This document shows positions 60,238-64,000 of a DNA stretch of 64,000 nt, piece by piece. The notes below the pieces were generated by a model that made no database searches, was not told the DNA's origin, and saw only the letters and a list, made by a program, of their open reading frames with translations. The translations under genes were made by a program, and so were the position numbers. Within the stretch, counting starts at the first letter, position 1. Each line of letters starts with the position of its first letter. This stretch comes from Phreatobacter sp. (GTDB lineage: Bacteria; Pseudomonadota; Alphaproteobacteria; Rhizobiales; Phreatobacteraceae), in contig JAIEPJ010000132.1 of the NCBI GenBank assembly GCA_019749835.1, positions 1 through 64,000 of the forward strand. Direction: 5' to 3'.

Positions 60238-61269
60238 ATGACGCCCGCAAAAATTCCCTGCACCATCGTCACCGGCTTCCTCGGTGCCGGCAAGACGACC
60301 CTCGTCCGCCATCTCCTCGAAAATGCCGACGGTCGCCGCCTGGCGGTGCTCGTCAACGAGTTCGGCGACCTCGGCTTCGATGGCTCCTTCCTCGCCGCCT
60401 GCGGCATCGCCGGCTGCACGGAGGAGGACATCGTCGAGCTCCCCAACGGCTGCATCTGCTGCACGGTCGCCGACGATTTCGTGCCGGCGCTGGAAAAGCT
60501 GCTCGGCCGCGCCGACCCGCCGGATCATATCCTGATCGAGACCTCGGGCCTTGCCTTGCCCAAGCCGCTCGTCAGCGCCTTCAACTGGCCGGCGATCCGC
60601 GCGCGCGTCACCGTCGATGGCGTCGTGGCGGTGGTGGACGGTCCCGCCGTCGCCGACGGCACTTTCGCCGATGATCCGGCAGCCCTGGCGGCGCAGCGCG
60701 CAGGGGATGCGGCCGTCGACCATGACAATCCGCTGGAAGAGGTCTTAGAGGACCAGATCCTTTGTGCCGACCTCATCCTGCTCAACAAATGCGACGCCCT
60801 CTCGGAGGCCGACCGCCTGCGGGTACGGTCCGAGATCGCCGCGCATCTGCCGAAGGCGATCAAGATCGTCGAGGCCTCCCATGGCCGCGTCGAGCCGGCG
60901 CTCGTCATCGGGCTCGGTGCCGCCGCCGAGACCGATCTCGCCGCCCGGCCCTCGCACCATGAGAGTGAGGCCGACCACGACCACGACGATTTCGACAGCG
61001 CAGCCTTCGTTCTGCCGAAGGTCGCCTCGGCCGAGGATCTCGCGGCGCGGGTGGCGCAGGTCGCCGAGGCCGATGGCGTTCTCCGCGTCAAGGGTTTCTC
61101 GGCGGTCGGTGACAAGCCGATGCGTCTGGTGATCCAGGGCGTCGGCCGCCGGCTCAGCCACCACTACGACCGGCCTTTCGCTCCCGGCGAGGCGCGCGCG
61201 GGCACGCTCGTGGTCATTGGCCTCAAGGGCTTCGACCGCACCGCCGTCGCCGCCGCGCTGGCGGCCTGA
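60238..61269 (+). CDS. cobW: CobW GTPase
   Basis: A 343-residue G3E-family P-loop GTPase associated with cobalt delivery to cobaltochelatase. Motifs: GFLGAGKTTLVRHLL near residue 13, NEFGDLG, the metal-binding CxCC motif in NGCICCTVAD, ETSGLALPKPL and NKCD. A His/Asp-rich stretch HHESEADHDHDD near residue 240 could bind metal. The CobW C-terminal domain ends with HHYDRPF and GTLVVIGLKG. cobN follows 14 bp downstream. Confidence 0.96.
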   Translation: MTPAKIPCTIVTGFLGAGKTTLVRHLLENADGRRLAVLVNEFGDLGFDGSFLAACGIAGCTEEDIVELPNGCICCTVADDFVPALEKLLGRADPPDHILIETSGLALPKPLVSAFNWPAIRARVTVDGVVAVVDGPAVADGTFADDPAALAAQRAGDAAVDHDNPLEEVLEDQILCADLILLNKCDALSEADRLRVRSEIAAHLPKAIKIVEASHGRVEPALVIGLGAAAETDLAARPSHHESEADHDHDDFDSAAFVLPKVASAEDLAARVAQVAEADGVLRVKGFSAVGDKPMRLVIQGVGRRLSHHYDRPFAPGEARAGTLVVIGLKGFDRTAVAAALAA

Positions 61270-61283
61270 GGGATCGCCGCGGC

Positions 61284-64000
61284 ATGCATCTGTTGCCGAC
61301 CACGACGGTGACGCTAGACGAGGGCGGGGCAGCGATCGACCTCGCCCTGCCGGCGGCCGACCTCGTGGTTCTGTCCTTTTCCGACAGCGACCTGGCGGCG
61401 CTGGCGGCAGCGAAACGGGGCGGGTTGACGGTGTCGCTCGCCAGCCTCCGGCGGCTGCGGCACCCGCTCTCCGTCGATCTCCTGGTTGAGAGGACCATTG
61501 CGGCCAGCCGCTGCGTGGTGATCCGCTGTCTCGGCGGGCTCGACTACTGGCGCTACGGCATCGAGCAGGTCCATGCCGTCTGCCGCGCCCGGGGCATCGC
61601 CCTTGCCGTCCTTCCGGGCGACGATCGGCCCGACGACAGGCTAGCCGCCTATCACACGGTGCCGGTGGCGTTCGCTGACCGGCTGCTCGGCTATTTCCAT
61701 GCCGGCGGCGGGGCCGAGAACATGGCGCGGTTCCTCAGCGCCATCGGCCAGCATCTGACAGGGGGCGACGTTGCAGCGCCCCCGTTGGCGCTGCCGGTCC
61801 TCCTGGCTCTCGGCTCCGACGGAATTGCCGAGCCCATGGCGGCGCTCGACAGCCTCGCTCCTTCCCGTCCGCTGGCTCTCGTTCTCGCCTATCGTTCAGG
61901 GGTGGTGTCCGGCGATACGGCGGTCGCCACCGCCCTGGCGGAGGCCCTCGCCGCGCGGGGGCTCGCGCCGCTCGTGCTGGCACTGACCAGCCTGAAGGAT
62001 CCGGCGGCCGTTGCTCCGCTTGCCGCGCTGATCGCCCGGCGTCGGCCGGCCGTCATCGTCACCACCTTGGCTTTCGCGGCACGCGAGGGGGCCGGCTTCG
62101 TCCTCGACGCCGCCGATTGCCCGGTCATCCAGGCCATTCCGGTCGGCAGCTCGCGCGAGGCCTGGGAGGCGTCGCCCCGCGGGCTCTCGGCCGCCGATAT
62201 CTCCATGCAACTGGCCTTGCCCGAATTCGACGGCCGCCTTGCCGGCGCCCCCGTCGCCTTCAAGGAGGAGGTGCCGGAGTCCGGTTTCACCCGGCGGGCC
62301 TTCACGCCCGACGGCGAGGGCATCGCCCATGTCGCCGATCTCGCCGCCGCCTGGGAGCGACTTGCCTCGCTCCCCCGGGCGGAGCGGCGTCTCGCTCTGG
62401 TCATGACCGATTACCCGACCCGCGGCGGACGGGCGGGTTTTGCCGTCGGGCTCGACACGCCGGCCAGTGTCGCCGCGATCCACGCCATCCTGTCGGAAGC
62501 CGGCTATGGTCTCGGAACCCTGCCGGAGACGACGGCGCTGATGCCGGCGCTGCTCGCAACCTCCGACCATCTCGTCCTGCCGCTGGAGGATTACAACGCC
62601 GTGCTGGAGGGCCTGCCCGCCGTGGCGCGCGCCGCGCTGATCGCCGCCCATGGCCCGCCGGAGACCGATCCGGCCTGCTGCGCCGGCGTCTTCCGCTTCC
62701 CGGTCCTGCGCAGCGGCAAACTGATCGTCGCCCTGCAGCCTCCGCGCGACGCGGCGCCTGACCGCAAGGCCGCCTACCACGATCCCGACGTGCCGCCGGG
62801 ACACGGGCATCTCGCCTTCTACGCGGCCTTGCGCGCGCGCGAAGGGATCGATGCGCTCATCCATCTCGGTACCCATGGCGTCAGCGAGTGGCTGCCGGGC
62901 AAGGCCGTGGCGCTGTCGGCGGCCTGCTGGCCGCGCCTCGTCACCGGATCGGTGCCGGTCATCTACCCCTACGTGGTCGATGATCCCGGCGAGGCGGCGC
63001 CGGCGAAGCGGCGCCTCGCCGCGGTGACGCTCGGCCATCAGCCGCCGCCACTTGCGGAAGGCGGGCTCGCCGGCGATGGCGCCCTGCTGCGCGACCTCGT
63101 CGAGGATTTCAGCGCGGCGCAGGTGCTCGATCCGCGCCGGGCCGCGCTGGTCGCCGACGAGATCCGCGCGCGGGCACGAGCGAGCGGGCTCGCTGCCGCC
63201 GCGGGGGTCGACGCGGCCATGCCGATGGACGAAGCCCTGGCGCGGCTCGACGCACATCTCTGCGACCTTGCCGATCTTCCGTTCCGCGAAGGCCTGCATG
63301 TCTTCGGCCGTTCTGGCGATCCGGCCTCGGCGGCCGGCGAGCGCAGGGGCCTGATCGCCGCCCTCGACGGGCGTTTCGTGCCGCCGGGCCCTGCCGGTTC
63401 GCCGCATCGCGGCCGGCCCGACGTGCTGCCGACCGGCCGCAACCTCTCGACCCTCGATCCCCGCGCCATCCCGACCCGGGCCGCCGCGACCCTCGGCGCG
63501 CAGGCGGCCAGGGCCGTCATCGCCCGCCATCTGCAGGACGAGGGCGATTATCCGCGCCGGGTGGTTATGGACCTGTGGGCCTCGCCGACGCTGCGTTCGG
63601 GCGGCGAGGACATCGCCCATGCCCTGGCGCTGATGGGCGTCGTGCCGGTCTGGGACCCGGCCTCGACGCGCGTCACCGGTTTCGAGATCCTTTCCGCCGC
63701 CCGGCTCGACCACCCGCGCATCGATGTGACCGTGCGGATCTCCGGCGCCTTTCGCGACACCTTTCCCGACCAGATCGCCCTCCTCGATGCCGCCGCGCGG
63801 GCCGTCGCGGCTCTCGACGAGGAGGATGGACAGAATGCCCTCGCCGCTGCCCGTCGCCGCGGTGAGGACGGAGCGCGGATCTTCGGCGCCGCGCCGGGCC
63901 GGTTCGGCGCCGGTGTCGCAGGCCTCGCCCGCGAGGGGGACTGGCAGAGCCGCGCCGATCTCGCCGCGGCCTATCTCGCCACGGCCGGGCACGCCTATGG
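61284..64000 (+). CDS. cobN: Cobaltochelatase subunit CobN (3'-truncated by window)
   Basis: The first 905 codons of the large ATP-dependent cobaltochelatase subunit, which inserts cobalt into hydrogenobyrinic acid a,c-diamide with CobS and CobT. The frame is open from ATG 61284 to the window edge; full CobN is about 1,250-1,280 residues, so roughly the last 350 are missing. Blocks visible include DYPTRGGRAGFAVGLD, the HLGTHG motif (His527) with SEWLPGKAVALS and PVIYPYVVDDPGEAAPAKRR. Last gene seen of the riboswitch-controlled operon. Confidence 0.95.
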   Translation, partial: MHLLPTTTVTLDEGGAAIDLALPAADLVVLSFSDSDLAALAAAKRGGLTVSLASLRRLRHPLSVDLLVERTIAASRCVVIRCLGGLDYWRYGIEQVHAVCRARGIALAVLPGDDRPDDRLAAYHTVPVAFADRLLGYFHAGGGAENMARFLSAIGQHLTGGDVAAPPLALPVLLALGSDGIAEPMAALDSLAPSRPLALVLAYRSGVVSGDTAVATALAEALAARGLAPLVLALTSLKDPAAVAPLAALIARRRPAVIVTTLAFAAREGAGFVLDAADCPVIQAIPVGSSREAWEASPRGLSAADISMQLALPEFDGRLAGAPVAFKEEVPESGFTRRAFTPDGEGIAHVADLAAAWERLASLPRAERRLALVMTDYPTRGGRAGFAVGLDTPASVAAIHAILSEAGYGLGTLPETTALMPALLATSDHLVLPLEDYNAVLEGLPAVARAALIAAHGPPETDPACCAGVFRFPVLRSGKLIVALQPPRDAAPDRKAAYHDPDVPPGHGHLAFYAALRAREGIDALIHLGTHGVSEWLPGKAVALSAACWPRLVTGSVPVIYPYVVDDPGEAAPAKRRLAAVTLGHQPPPLAEGGLAGDGALLRDLVEDFSAAQVLDPRRAALVADEIRARARASGLAAAAGVDAAMPMDEALARLDAHLCDLADLPFREGLHVFGRSGDPASAAGERRGLIAALDGRFVPPGPAGSPHRGRPDVLPTGRNLSTLDPRAIPTRAAATLGAQAARAVIARHLQDEGDYPRRVVMDLWASPTLRSGGEDIAHALALMGVVPVWDPASTRVTGFEILSAARLDHPRIDVTVRISGAFRDTFPDQIALLDAAARAVAALDEEDGQNALAAARRRGEDGARIFGAAPGRFGAGVAGLAREGDWQSRADLAAAYLATAGHAY

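Noticed and set aside
61896-63992. A long minus-strand frame opposite cobN
   Set aside because: The plus-strand frame carries unmistakable CobN motifs through this whole stretch.

Overview
The window is a high-GC, densely packed bacterial chromosome segment. Its gene content points to an alphaproteobacterium of the Hyphomicrobiales (Rhizobiales). The evidence is a CarD regulator followed by an RpoH2-type sigma-32 factor, a 1,608-residue NAD-dependent glutamate dehydrogenase, a DUF2794 protein, an LptM-LysA pair, XerD next to AccA, and the aerobic cobalamin set with CobN. The genus cannot be fixed from the sequence alone. I saw no tRNA or rRNA gene, insertion sequence, prophage or CRISPR array. 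Nearly all of it looks like vertically inherited chromosome with several inserted catabolic or transport modules.

Layout. 1-1.6 kb: lysA and lptM (minus). 1.7-6.4 kb: a LysR regulator divergent from a four-gene module (RraA-like aldolase, Ldh-type dehydrogenase, orphan TctC binding protein, HIBADH-type reductase), with a textbook LysR site between them. 6.5-9.2 kb: cydAB quinol oxidase of the cyanide-insensitive type, with an isolated palindrome upstream. 9.2-15.9 kb: a GpdQ-like phosphodiesterase divergent from a five-gene Ugp-like ABC importer with two tandem binding proteins; the shared intergenic region carries a PHO box candidate. 15.9-22.6 kb: housekeeping and stress genes (rsmB, htpX, fdxA, carD, rpoH2, Trm112, a Lon-substrate-domain protein, an AhpD-like peroxidase). 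22.8-33.8 kb: NAD-glutamate dehydrogenase with a coupled hydrolase, a YjfB-like small protein, a diguanylate cyclase, hbd, etfBA and an exonuclease III gene. 33.9-41.1 kb: a tiny membrane protein, xerD, accA, an L,D-transpeptidase lipoprotein, thpR, a glutamine amidotransferase, a single-domain response regulator and an AEC transporter.

41.2-48.3 kb: an SbmA/BacA-like ABC protein with degenerate catalytic residues, an unknown Rossmann-like protein, DUF2794, a divergent Lrp/dadA pair and two acyl-CoA dehydrogenases. 48.4-53.3 kb: a probable iron-regulated three-gene heme or iron-chelate operon (TonB receptor, divergent HmuS/HutX-like protein, SbmA/BacA-like ABC protein) preceded by a perfect TGA-N9-TCA iron-responsive box. 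54.2-64.0 kb: a cobalamin and cobalt locus. One arm (cobU-cobO-cobQ, minus) and a second arm (hupE-DUF1636-cobW-cobN, plus) diverge around a cobalamin riboswitch that controls the plus arm. cobC and cobD diverge from overlapping start codons. cobN runs off the right edge.

The parts most worth following are the heme/iron operon that uses an exporter-fold ABC protein instead of HmuTUV, its catalytically degenerate paralogue 8 kb away, the PHO-box-linked GpdQ/Ugp module with duplicated binding proteins, and the LysR-controlled orphan-TctC catabolic module.
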